A program made the position numbers and the translations under genes. The notes under the pieces were generated by a model, which ran no database searches, was not told where the DNA came from, and saw nothing but the letters and a program-made list of their open reading frames with translations. A stretch of 18,943 nt of DNA from CAYMDD01 sp964409675 (lineage in GTDB: Bacteria > Pseudomonadota > Alphaproteobacteria > Rickettsiales > SXRF01): the NCBI GenBank assembly GCA_964409675.1, contig CAYPEF010000031.1, positions 1 through 18,943 on the forward strand, given 5' to 3'. Shown piece by piece: positions 1 to 7,101 of this stretch (the first letter of the stretch is position 1; each line of letters starts with the position of its first letter).

Positions 1-1265
1 ACCAGCGCGAAGCCGCGCTTTAGAACATTCTCATAGCTCAGCGAGCCTAGCATCCTAGCCATCAGCTCCAGCTTCTGGCGTTTCTGGTCGATCAGGCGCA
101 GGGCGGGCGGGGCGAGGCGGGTGGAGAGGTCGGTGAGCTTGCGGCTCCATTCATTAAGGTCATTGACGAGCAATTGCGGGCGTAAGGAAGCGGCGGTGAC
201 GGCCAGCTGCTGGGCGCGTTTTTCGATCAGCGCGGGCAGTGACTTGGCGAGCCGTTCGCTCCAGTCGTCCAGTCGCTGGGTAGCGGTTTCAATCAGCTGG
301 GCAGGCTTGGGCAGGCCGCGCGCAAGGCCTTGCAGGCGCTCTGCCTGCGCCGTGAGGGTGCGGAAGATGGCGGCGCTCAGGCGGTGGTCCACCTGCTGCA
401 TGCCGAGTAGCAGTTCCGAGAGCACCGGCACCGCCATTTCGGCGGCGGCGGTGGGGGTGGGGGCACGGCGATCGGAGACGTAGTCGATCAGGGTGGTGTC
501 GGTTTCATGGCCGATAGCGGAGATGACCGGGATGGCGCAGTTCGCCACGGCGCGAACGACGATTTCCTCGTTGAAGGCCCATAAATCCTCGATGGAGCCG
601 CCGCCACGGGCCACGATCAGCACGTCGGGGCGAAGCAAGGCACCCTCACCCTGCCCCCCCGCCTCAAGGGGGAGGGTATTAAAACCCTGGATGGCGGCAG
701 CTACCTGTTCGGCGGCGCCTTCGCCCTGCACCAGCACCGGCCAGACCAGCACGCGGCAGGGGAAGCGGTCCTGCAGCCGGTGCAGGATGTCGCGGATCAC
801 CGCGCCGGTGGGGGAAGTGATGACGCCGATGGTCAGGGGCATGAAGGGCAGCGGGCGCTTGCGCTCGGGGGCGAACAGGCCTTCGGCGGCGAGCATGGCC
901 TTGCGCTTTTCCAATAGCGCCATCAATGCGCCCATGCCGGCGGGCTCCATGCGCTCTACCACGATCTGGTACGAGGACTTGCCGGGATAGGTGGTGATGC
1001 GGCCGCTGGCGATTACCTCCAGCCCCTCCTCCAGCTTGCAGCCGAGCTTGGCGAGGCTGCCGCGCCAGCACACCGCGTCCAGCACGGCGTTGTCGTCCTT
1101 CAGCTTGAAATAGCCGTGCCCGGAGGAGTGCGGCCCGCGCCAGCCGGAGATTTCGCCGCGCACGCGCACATAGGCGAACTTGTCCTCCACCGTGCGCTTC
1201 AGCGCCCCGGCGATTTCGCTGACGGTATATTCGGGCAGGTTGTGCTGGGGGGAGGGTTGTGTCAT
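1..1265 (-). CDS. xseA: Exodeoxyribonuclease VII large subunit (XseA), C-terminus cut by window edge
   Basis: This is the catalytic large subunit of exonuclease VII, which works with XseB to degrade single-stranded DNA in both directions in the cytoplasm. About 421 codons are present and read without a stop to the window edge; E. coli XseA is about 456 residues, so only a short C-terminus is missing. An N-terminal OB-fold region is followed by the family core: VLIVARGGGSIEDLWAFNEE, then SAIGHETD near residue 250 and RAPTPTAAAEM. A long helical, probably coiled-coil segment follows, ending in SYENVLKRGFALV at the edge. The ATG complementary to 1263-1265 gives MTQPSPQHNLPEYTVSEI, a normal XseA start. 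The gene diverges from purD with only 35 bases between. A GC-rich palindromic stretch (642-677) is read in frame just before the catalytic core and adds about a dozen Gly/Leu/Glu-rich residues. Identity is near certain. Confidence 0.95.
   Translation of the reverse strand, partial: MTQPSPQHNLPEYTVSEIAGALKRTVEDKFAYVRVRGEISGWRGPHSSGHGYFKLKDDNAVLDAVCWRGSLAKLGCKLEEGLEVIASGRITTYPGKSSYQIVVERMEPAGMGALMALLEKRKAMLAAEGLFAPERKRPLPFMPLTIGVITSPTGAVIRDILHRLQDRFPCRVLVWPVLVQGEGAAEQVAAAIQGFNTLPLEAGGQGEGALLRPDVLIVARGGGSIEDLWAFNEEIVVRAVANCAIPVISAIGHETDTTLIDYVSDRRAPTPTAAAEMAVPVLSELLLGMQQVDHRLSAAIFRTLTAQAERLQGLARGLPKPAQLIETATQRLDDWSERLAKSLPALIEKRAQQLAVTAASLRPQLLVNDLNEWSRKLTDLSTRLAPPALRLIDQKRQKLELMARMLGSLSYENVLKRGFAL
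642..677. repeat. GC-rich palindromic repeat inside xseA
   Basis: The outer arms ACCCTC (642-647) and GAGGGT (672-677) are exact inverted complements. Inside them lie a seven-C run and a five-G run that can also pair, so the 36 bases can fold into one hairpin. The sequence resembles the CCCTCACCC/GGGAGGGT type of dispersed intergenic palindrome common in proteobacterial genomes, but here it is translated in frame within xseA as part of a Leu-Glu-Ala-Gly-Gly linker. That it is a mobile or dispersed repeat is inference, because only one copy is visible in this window. Confidence 0.45.
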
Positions 1266-1300
1266 AAGAGCGGGTAAATTATCATTATTGAGTACGATAT

Positions 1301-2572
1301 ATGCATAAAAAAATTCTGGTTATCGGCTCCGGCGGGCGGGAGCATGCGCTGTGCTGGAAGCTTCGGCAGTCGCCGCTGCTGGCAAAGCTCTGGTGCGCGC
1401 CGGGTAATGCGGGCATTGCGGAAGTAGCCGAATGCGTGAGCCTTCCTACGCATGACAGCATTCTTGCCTTTTGTAAACAGCAGGGCGTGGATCTGGTGGT
1501 GGTGGGACCGGAGCAGCCGCTGGTGGATGGGCTGGTGGATGTTTTGCACGCGGCAGGCATCGCCGCGTTCGGGCCATCGAAGCTGGCGGCGCGGCTGGAG
1601 GGGTCGAAAGGATTTACCAAGGAAATCTGCCGGAAATATAACATTCCCACCGCAGCGTATGGAACCTTTACCGATGCGCAGGCAGCCATTGCCTATCTGG
1701 AGGGCAAGCCGATGCCGATTGTTGTCAAGGCGGACGGGCTGGCGGCTGGCAAGGGGGTGATTATCGCGCAAAGCGTGATGGAAGCGCAGCAGGCGGTGCA
1801 GGAGATGTTTTCCGGCAGTTTCGGCGAAGCGGGTAAAACGATTGTAATCGAAGAGTTCATGGACGGCGAGGAGGTGAGCTTCTTTGCGCTGTGCGACGGC
1901 GAGAACGCCGTGGAATTCGGCTGCGCGCAGGACCATAAGCGCGCGTTCGACGGCGATACCGGCCCCAATACCGGCGGCATGGGCACCTATGCGCCGCCGC
2001 CCATTGCCACGGATGCTTTACTCACCGAAGTGATGGAGCGCATTATCCGCCCGACCATGGCCGCCATGCAGGCGGAGGGCTGCCCTTTTAAGGGGGTGCT
2101 GTTCGCCGGGCTGATGATTACGAAAGAGGGGCCGAAGCTACGGGAATATGACACCCGCTTCGGCGACCCGGAAACGCAGGTGTTGCTGCTCAGGCGGGAG
2201 GGCGGGTTGCTGCCGCTGCTGGAGGCCAGCGCGAAGGGGGCGCTGGCTGGCATTGCGCCGCCGCGCATGCGCAAAGAAGCGGCGGTCTGCGTGGTGATGG
2301 CGGCGAAGGGCTATCCGGGCGAGTATGCAAAAGGAAGCGCCATCCACGGGCTGGACGCGGCGGCGGAGCTGCCGCAGGCGGTGATTTTCCATGCTGGCAC
2401 CGCGCTGAAAGACGGGCAGGTGGTGGCGAACGGCGGGCGAGTGCTGGGCGTGTGCGCGCTGGGCGCGGATATTCGCCAGGCGCGCGATCATGCCTACCGG
2501 GCGGTGGACACCGTGGACTGGCCGGAAGGGTTCGCGCGGCGCGATATTGGCTGGCGGGCGGTAGGCGCGTAA
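1301..2572 (+). CDS. purD: Phosphoribosylamine--glycine ligase (GARS)
   Basis: PurD catalyses the second step of de novo purine synthesis, joining phosphoribosylamine and glycine with ATP to make GAR. At 423 residues it has the usual family length. The N-terminal Rossmann-like motif ILVIGSGGREHAL covers residues 5-17, followed by VGPEQPLVDGL and the FGPSKLAARLEGSK segment. The ATP-grasp signature VVKADGLAAGKGV lies near 140-153, the stretch QDHKRAFDGDTGPNTGGMG near 210-230, and the PurD signature RFGDPETQ near 286-293. The start codon follows AT-rich sequence without a strong Shine-Dalgarno motif, but the protein begins exactly where PurD proteins do. It diverges from xseA, so both may be read from the 35-base gap. 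No purine-operon partner lies beside it. Confidence 0.97.
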   Translation: MHKKILVIGSGGREHALCWKLRQSPLLAKLWCAPGNAGIAEVAECVSLPTHDSILAFCKQQGVDLVVVGPEQPLVDGLVDVLHAAGIAAFGPSKLAARLEGSKGFTKEICRKYNIPTAAYGTFTDAQAAIAYLEGKPMPIVVKADGLAAGKGVIIAQSVMEAQQAVQEMFSGSFGEAGKTIVIEEFMDGEEVSFFALCDGENAVEFGCAQDHKRAFDGDTGPNTGGMGTYAPPPIATDALLTEVMERIIRPTMAAMQAEGCPFKGVLFAGLMITKEGPKLREYDTRFGDPETQVLLLRREGGLLPLLEASAKGALAGIAPPRMRKEAAVCVVMAAKGYPGEYAKGSAIHGLDAAAELPQAVIFHAGTALKDGQVVANGGRVLGVCALGADIRQARDHAYRAVDTVDWPEGFARRDIGWRAVGA

Positions 2573-2593
2573 AAAGAGCATTAACGCATACGC

Positions 2594-2621
2594 TTGTCTT
2601 TAACGGATGCATCGCTATACT
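2594..2621 (+). promoter_or_regulatory. Sigma-70-like promoter for the small membrane protein gene
   Basis: TTGTCT (2594-2599) and TATACT (2616-2621) are separated by 16 bases and both lie close to the consensus. Transcription would begin near 2628. The promoter therefore covers the more upstream in-frame ATG at 2607 and favours the ATG at 2655 as the true start of the following gene. Confidence 0.5.
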
Positions 2622-2654
2622 GCCGCCAGCTTCACTTTGCCGATACTGAGCCTT

Positions 2655-3110
2655 ATGTCCGCGTCTGTTTCTTCTGCTGCCATGCCTGTCCGCCCGAAAG
2701 TGGGGCGACTGCCGCCTTCCGTCGCCGCGCGGCCTGCCGCCACCCCGCCGCTGCAATTCGGCCAGAGCGACCGCTGGGACGGGCGGTTTGCCGTGTATGC
2801 GGCAGCATTGATCGCTTCTCTGGCGCTAATTACGGGGGCAGTACTGCATAACGGCGGAGGCAGGCCCTCCATTTCCAGCGAGAATTCAGAGAGAAAGCCA
2901 GCGGTTGCGGCGGCAGGCACGGCTGCCGAGCCGGTGCATGCGGTGAACGTGAAAACTCCGGAAGGAGAGCTGGTCGGGCAAGTTATAAAGTCTGATTTAC
3001 CCAATGAATCCGGATATTACACCGTTCCCGTTCCCGCACCCGCCCAGCCGCAAACGGCGGTTGACAATGAGGACCGGAAGCGCTTACTTTCCATTATTAG
3101 CAATTATTAA
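2655..3110 (+). CDS. Small single-pass membrane protein, function unknown
   Basis: The protein has about 151 residues. A proline- and alanine-rich N-terminal region of about 40 residues is followed by one hydrophobic segment near residues 45-64 (FAVYAAALIASLALITGAVL). A polar, probably extracytoplasmic tail follows, containing TPEGELVGQVIKSDLP and a Pro-rich stretch before the C-terminus. I recognise no domain. The ATG at 2655 is preferred over the one at 2607 because a good promoter overlaps the earlier codon; the Shine-Dalgarno sequence is weak in either case. The gene lies 82 bases after purD and 51 bases before the TAXI protein gene, so it may share a transcript with the latter. Its topology, with a short inside region, one helix and a long outside tail, would suit an envelope-associated anchor, but that is inference. 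Confidence 0.7.
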   Translation: MSASVSSAAMPVRPKVGRLPPSVAARPAATPPLQFGQSDRWDGRFAVYAAALIASLALITGAVLHNGGGRPSISSENSERKPAVAAAGTAAEPVHAVNVKTPEGELVGQVIKSDLPNESGYYTVPVPAPAQPQTAVDNEDRKRLLSIISNY

Positions 3111-3161
3111 CTAAATCCGCCCTCAAAGCATAACAGGCGGGTTGATATTGGTGATGGAACC

Positions 3162-4184
3162 ATGCGCTTCTTCGTCGTTGCCGCTTTTGTTTTTTCCTGG
3201 CTCTCCCTGCCCGCGCAGGCGGAAGGGACGCTTGGTATGGTCACGGGGCCGAAAACCGGCACCTATATTGCCATCGGGCAGGATATCGCCAAAGTCGCCG
3301 CAGGGGCGGGCGTGAAGGTGGAGGTGAAATCCTCCGACGGCTCCATCGATAATATCAAGCGCATCAACAGCAAGGAAAACGCGATGCTTGGCATCGTGCA
3401 GTCGGACGTGCTGGGCTTCCTGAGCCGCTCGCATAATCCTGAGACCAACCGCATCGCCGCCAATTTGCGCATGGTTTTGCCGCTCTATAAGGAAGAAGTG
3501 CATGTGCTGGCGCGCAAATCCCTTACCCAGTTCAGCGATTTGCAGGGCAAGCGCGTGGTGGTGGGCGAGGAAGGCAGCGGCAACATGCTGACGGCGGTCA
3601 ATTTACTGTCATTACAGGACGTGAAAGTGGCCGATACGCTGAAGATGGCGCCGCCGGAAGGCGTGGTGGCGGTGCTGCAGGGCGAGGCGGACGCGGTAAT
3701 CATCGTGGGCGGCAAGCCGATCCGACTCTTCAAAAATCTGGAAGACCTTGGATCGGAGGCGAATAAAAAATTCGCGCCGCTGCTGAAGGAGGTGCATTTC
3801 CTGCCGGTAAACGATCCGCGCACGCTGGAGGAATATAGCAGCGCCGAGATCGGACCGGATGATTATAGTTTCGTCTCCGAGACGGTACCGACTGTAGCGG
3901 TCACCGCCGTGCTGATGACATTCGCTTTCGCCGATTCAGGCAGCGCGTCCGCCAAGGCGCGCTGCGCATTGATCGGGCAGATGGCCAATGCCGTGCGCCA
4001 TAATGTCGCCCAGCTGAAGGAAAGCGGCCATCCTAAATGGAAAGAAGTTAATCTCGACGGCGATCTGGCCATCTGGCAGAAGGATCGCTGCAGCTGGAAC
4101 GAACCCACCACCCCGGGCCACATAGCAACGCCAAAGCCCGATGCAAAAACCAGCAAGGATCTGCTGAAAATCATCAACCGTTAA
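3162..4184 (+). CDS. TAXI-family TRAP transporter solute-binding protein
   Basis: This is a periplasmic binding protein of the TAXI class, the extracytoplasmic receptor of TRAP transporters and the family of the Brucella 31-kDa antigen. It has 340 residues. A clean signal peptide (MRFFVVAAFVFSWLSLPAQA) has a likely cut after residue 20. The family's first strand and loop follow (GMVTGPKTGTYIAIGQDIAK, about 25-44), and then a typical type II binding-protein fold with GIVQSDVLGFL, LQGKRVVVGEEGSGN and ALIGQMAN. TGATGGA just upstream serves as ribosome-binding site. A TTGACA box lies at 3061-3066, but its -10 partner is poor. No TRAP membrane subunit (DctQ/DctM or a fused permease) is in the window, so the ligand and partner are unknown. 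Orphan TAXI proteins of this kind are common in alphaproteobacteria. Confidence 0.9.
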   Translation: MRFFVVAAFVFSWLSLPAQAEGTLGMVTGPKTGTYIAIGQDIAKVAAGAGVKVEVKSSDGSIDNIKRINSKENAMLGIVQSDVLGFLSRSHNPETNRIAANLRMVLPLYKEEVHVLARKSLTQFSDLQGKRVVVGEEGSGNMLTAVNLLSLQDVKVADTLKMAPPEGVVAVLQGEADAVIIVGGKPIRLFKNLEDLGSEANKKFAPLLKEVHFLPVNDPRTLEEYSSAEIGPDDYSFVSETVPTVAVTAVLMTFAFADSGSASAKARCALIGQMANAVRHNVAQLKESGHPKWKEVNLDGDLAIWQKDRCSWNEPTTPGHIATPKPDAKTSKDLLKIINR

Positions 4185-4208
4185 TCGGCTCTTCGATTGC
4201 GCTTTTTT
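4183..4208 (+). terminator. Weak rho-independent terminator after the TAXI gene
   Basis: A five-base stem, AATCG (4183-4187) with CGATT (4194-4198), overlaps the stop codon. Four bases later comes a run of six T (4203-4208). The stem is short and the T run slightly displaced, so this is a modest candidate. Confidence 0.35.
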
Positions 4209-4350
4209 CAACATATTGATTTTGCCATCCTAAATAACGGGGTAAATAGCAGGTTAATAAAAAACGTGATTGTGTTTGGCAAGGCACTGATAACAATAAT
4301 TTAACAATATGCTGCTATATTGCATGGATTATCAATTACGCTGATATTCT

Positions 4351-4662
4351 ATGCTGGACTTGATTAAAGACCATTTTCTGGAGTTTGCTATAGCATGGGT
4401 ATATTTCTCATGCGCGGTTGGCATAGCCGCAAGTGCTGCGGGTAAATCCTTTTTCCTCTATACGCTATCAGCGTTATATCTCTCACCTCTTTTTATTTAT
4501 GTGTTACTGCTGGCGCAGGCGGCTGTGGAGAAAGAGCCGGTCTTGCTGCAGGAACCTGAAGACGATATTCGCGGCTGGGAGTTGCAGCGCTGTCCGCGCT
4601 TCCGTACCATGGTCAGGGCCAGTGCGCTTGAATGTTGGGAATGCCACCACCGCCTGGAGTAA
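4351..4662 (+). CDS. Small membrane protein with C-terminal degenerate zinc ribbon
   Basis: This 103-residue protein has two hydrophobic segments, about residues 12-31 and 34-57. An acidic linker follows, and then a C-terminal knuckle from residue 81 to 101. The knuckle has the spacing of the common C-P-x-C ... C-x-x-C zinc ribbon that follows membrane helices in many bacterial proteins: C81, position 84, C95 and C98. Position 84 is Phe (codon TTC) where Cys would be expected, one base from TGC. There is no clear Shine-Dalgarno sequence. An AT-rich stretch of 166 bases precedes the gene. It converges on ribA with 10 bases between stop codons and no terminator. The function is unknown; the two-helix-plus-ribbon design suggests a small regulatory or scaffold membrane protein. 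Confidence 0.65.
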   Translation: MLDLIKDHFLEFAIAWVYFSCAVGIAASAAGKSFFLYTLSALYLSPLFIYVLLLAQAAVEKEPVLLQEPEDDIRGWELQRCPRFRTMVRASALECWECHHRLE

Positions 4663-4672
4663 ACCGTAAAGC

Positions 4673-5743
4673 TTAAAGCAGGTGTCGCAACCGCTTCGCC
4701 TTGGCAGCAAGGTAAGCATGGTTATGCTCGCCAGCCTGTATCTGCAGCGGGATACGTTCTTTTACCATAATTTTTTCTGCGCTTAGCGCGTCGATTTTTG
4801 CCGGGTTATTAGTCAGTAGTCGCACCGAGGCAATGCCCAGCGAGCGCAGCATCTGCGCTGCCAGGGAGAAATCGCGCTCATCCGGCTCGAAGCCCAACAT
4901 GATGTTAGCGTCTACCGTATCGAGCCCTTTATCCTGCAATCCGTAGGCGCGCAGCTTGTTGACCAGCCCGATGCCACGGCCTTCCTGGTTCAGGTAAATC
5001 AATATACCGGCTTTCTCCTGTGCCAGCAGCGCCAGCGCGCCGTGCAACTGGTCGCCGCATTCGCAGCGCAGCGATCCCAGCACGTCGCCGGTCAGGCAGG
5101 AGGAATGCAGGCGCACCGGCGGGGCTTCCAGCGCCAGCGGATCGCCCAGCAGCAGCAGCAGGTGCGTCGCCTGCGTCAGCGTATCGCGAAAGGCGATAAC
5201 GCGCGTGTCCTCGCGCACGTCCAGCGGCAGTGCCACCGGTTGCGGCGTCACCCGCTCCAGCCCGGGCTTCAGGCGCTGGTAGCGCATAATGTCGGATACT
5301 GAAACTTCCAGCATGGAATCGGTCTCATCCGCCGGAACCGGCGGAGCAAGAAGCGCGGCAGGAGCAAGGCCGCTCAGGCGCACCAGCCGTCTGGCCGCTT
5401 CCTCCGCATCGGATGCAGGCAGTGCTTCCGCCACATCCGCACCGGGATCGGGTGCAAGCAGCCCCAGCGCGCAGACCTGGTCTATAACGGGTATCGTAAA
5501 AGCAACCGTCAGCATTCCGGCGGTCACTCGGTAGCCGAGCTGCGCTGCCGTAGATGCGGCAAGAATAACCCTTCCCGTCCGCTCCGCCTGCGCGGGCGCG
5601 GCTTCCACCTGCCGCACATGTTCCAGCGCCATGACCAGCAGAGATTGACCGTCGTGCGTCAGGTGAACGGCACGGCCGCGCTTCAGCTCATCGGCGGCGC
5701 GTTCTACCTGGCGCATCCAGAATGTGTCGGAGGTATAGTGCAT
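4673..5743 (-). CDS. ribA: GTP cyclohydrolase II with degenerate DHBP-synthase-like N-terminus
   Basis: RibA opens the imidazole ring of GTP in the first step of riboflavin synthesis. Of 356 residues, about 165-356 form the cyclohydrolase II domain. RLHSSCLTGD is followed by RCECGDQLH, giving zinc-ligand cysteines 216, 227 and 229 with the same spacing as Cys54/65/67 of the E. coli enzyme. YLNQEGRGIGLVNKLRAYGLQ and LLTNNPAKIDAL follow. The first 160 residues resemble the RibB half of RibBA fusions in layout (EVSVSDIMRYQ near 146-156), but the acidic DHBP-synthase active-site motif is absent (THDGQSLLVMALE stands near its place), so that half is probably not catalytic. This arrangement occurs in other alphaproteobacteria. 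GGCGGT upstream can serve as ribosome-binding site. The gene lies 58 bases after the CpaF-like gene on the same strand and may be cotranscribed. Confidence 0.92.
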   Translation of the reverse strand: MHYTSDTFWMRQVERAADELKRGRAVHLTHDGQSLLVMALEHVRQVEAAPAQAERTGRVILAASTAAQLGYRVTAGMLTVAFTIPVIDQVCALGLLAPDPGADVAEALPASDAEEAARRLVRLSGLAPAALLAPPVPADETDSMLEVSVSDIMRYQRLKPGLERVTPQPVALPLDVREDTRVIAFRDTLTQATHLLLLLGDPLALEAPPVRLHSSCLTGDVLGSLRCECGDQLHGALALLAQEKAGILIYLNQEGRGIGLVNKLRAYGLQDKGLDTVDANIMLGFEPDERDFSLAAQMLRSLGIASVRLLTNNPAKIDALSAEKIMVKERIPLQIQAGEHNHAYLAAKAKRLRHLL

Positions 5744-5801
5744 GCTACCGCCTATAGCGCATGCGCCTTGAATTGCCCATGTTTAATTTTGGACCGCCTG
5801 C

Positions 5802-6929
5802 TCAGGCGCGGTGCGCCATCATGGAATCGGTAGCCGATTGCAGGGCTTTTTGCACCTTGCCATTGCGCGAGGTGCTGCTGTTCCAGGCGTAGGTGGGCGT
5901 ATCCAGGCCGTTGCCGCGGCGGACGGAGAAGATGTCCTGGGCGATGACCGTCTCGCCTTCCAGCCCTACAATTTCGGTAATATAGGCAATGCTGCGCCGT
6001 CCGTTCTCGTCGCGATCCATCTGGATGATCAGGTCAAGCGCCGAGGAAACCTGCTGGCGAATGAAGCGCACCGGCAGGCTGGCGTTGGCCATTACCACCA
6101 TATTTTCAATGCGGTTAAAGGCTTCGCGCGGGGAGTTGGCGTGCACGGTGGCCATGGAGCCATCATGGCCGGTATTAATCGCCTGCAGAAAGTCGAAAGC
6201 TTCCTCGCCGCGGATTTCACCCATGATAATGCGGTCCGGGCGCATGCGCAGGGAGCTTTTCACCAGCTCGCGGGCGCTGACGCCTTCACCGTCATACCGG
6301 TTATGGCCGGTGATTTCCATGCGCACCACGTTGGAGTGCTGGATACGCAGCTCCGGCGTATCCTCAATGGTAACAATGCGCTCGCGGTCATTGATGTTGA
6401 TACTTAATGCATTGAGGAACGTAGTTTTTCCGGTGGATGTCCCGCCGGAGATCAGGATGTTCGCCCGCTCGGCGATGGCGGCCTTGAGGAAGACGGTCAT
6501 CTGCGCCGTCATCTGGTTCTGGCGCTGCATGTCTTCCAGCTGGAGCGGCTTTTTAGCGAATTTGCGGATGGAGATACCGGCCCCATCCACCGCTACCGGC
6601 GACAGCACCACCGTAACGCGGTTGCCATCGGGCAACATACCGTCGATCACCGGATGTTTCTCAGCCACGTGCTCCTTGTTGCAGATGCGGATGATGATAT
6701 GCGCGAGCTGGTTCACCAGGTCCGGCGATTCAAACGTAAAATCAGCCGGTTCCATTTTGCCGCTGCGCTCGATAAATACCCGGTCATGACGATTGATCAT
6801 GATATCGCTGATAGATTCGTCTTCCAGCAAGCGATTAATCCGGTCGATGTAGTGATCAATGGCTGCATGGCCAGTATCGTTAACCATGGCCGCAACGGAC
6901 TTACTGGCAGTGGCATGGGAAGCAGACAT
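5802..6929 (-). CDS. CpaF/TadA-type secretion ATPase (VirB11 superfamily), orphan
   Basis: This is a 375-residue hexameric traffic ATPase of the type II/IV secretion class. The Walker A motif is GGTSTGKTT (162-170), the acidic box VTIEDTPELRIQ (186-197), the Walker B RIIMGEIRGEEA (233-244) and the His box TGHDGSMATVHANSPR (253-268). The stretch SARELVKSSLRMRPDRIIMG is closer to CpaF/TadA ATPases of Tad pili than to VirB11 itself. The N-terminal domain (about 20-130) is the usual CpaF N-domain but shorter than in most CpaF proteins. AGAAGGA seven bases before the ATG strongly supports the start. No tad/cpa or virB genes lie nearby; the neighbours are the PagL-like gene upstream and ribA downstream. 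The ATPase could serve a pilus encoded elsewhere. Confidence 0.88.
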   Translation of the reverse strand: MSASHATASKSVAAMVNDTGHAAIDHYIDRINRLLEDESISDIMINRHDRVFIERSGKMEPADFTFESPDLVNQLAHIIIRICNKEHVAEKHPVIDGMLPDGNRVTVVLSPVAVDGAGISIRKFAKKPLQLEDMQRQNQMTAQMTVFLKAAIAERANILISGGTSTGKTTFLNALSININDRERIVTIEDTPELRIQHSNVVRMEITGHNRYDGEGVSARELVKSSLRMRPDRIIMGEIRGEEAFDFLQAINTGHDGSMATVHANSPREAFNRIENMVVMANASLPVRFIRQQVSSALDLIIQMDRDENGRRSIAYITEIVGLEGETVIAQDIFSVRRGNGLDTPTYAWNSSTSRNGKVQKALQSATDSMMAHRA

Positions 6930-7035
6930 AGGTAATTCCTTCTAGGGCGCGCACGGTGATGTACGCAAAATGTACCTTATTCCCACTCCGATAGCAATAA
7001 TTATTAATTCATATTAACCAAAACAAGCACTTGTA

Positions 7036-7074
7036 TTGCATGGTTTTTTATCTGAATATACAAAAAGCATGCAA
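7036..7074. repeat. Imperfect inverted repeat between the PagL-like and CpaF-like genes
   Basis: TTGCATG (7036-7042) pairs perfectly with CATGCAA (7068-7074). After one G-G mismatch five more T-A pairs extend the stem, leaving a 13-base loop. No T run follows on either strand, so it is not a standard terminator. It could be an mRNA stability or processing element between the two minus-strand genes, or an operator. Confidence 0.35.
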
Positions 7075-7101
7075 AAAAATCTTAACGTACAAACCTTATT
7101 T

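Noticed and set aside
493..990. Plus-strand frame of 165 codons, and the minus-strand frame 679-1071
   Set aside because: Both are out of frame with xseA, whose reading frame is open from 1265 to the window edge and carries the family motifs.
2607..2654. Upstream start for the small membrane protein at 2607
   Set aside because: The -10 box TATACT overlaps this stretch, so the mRNA would begin after the codon.
3117..3140. CCGCC/GGCGG stem between the small membrane protein gene and the TAXI gene as a terminator
   Set aside because: The stem is five bases with a 14-base loop and no T run; it is too weak to call.
4309..4344. 11-codon frame that could be a leader peptide for the gene at 4351
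   Set aside because: It has no ribosome-binding site, no run of regulatory codons and no attenuator hairpin.
5989..6789. 266-codon plus-strand open frame
   Set aside because: It is wholly antisense to the CpaF-like ATPase, which has all its motifs, and its translation has no domain features.
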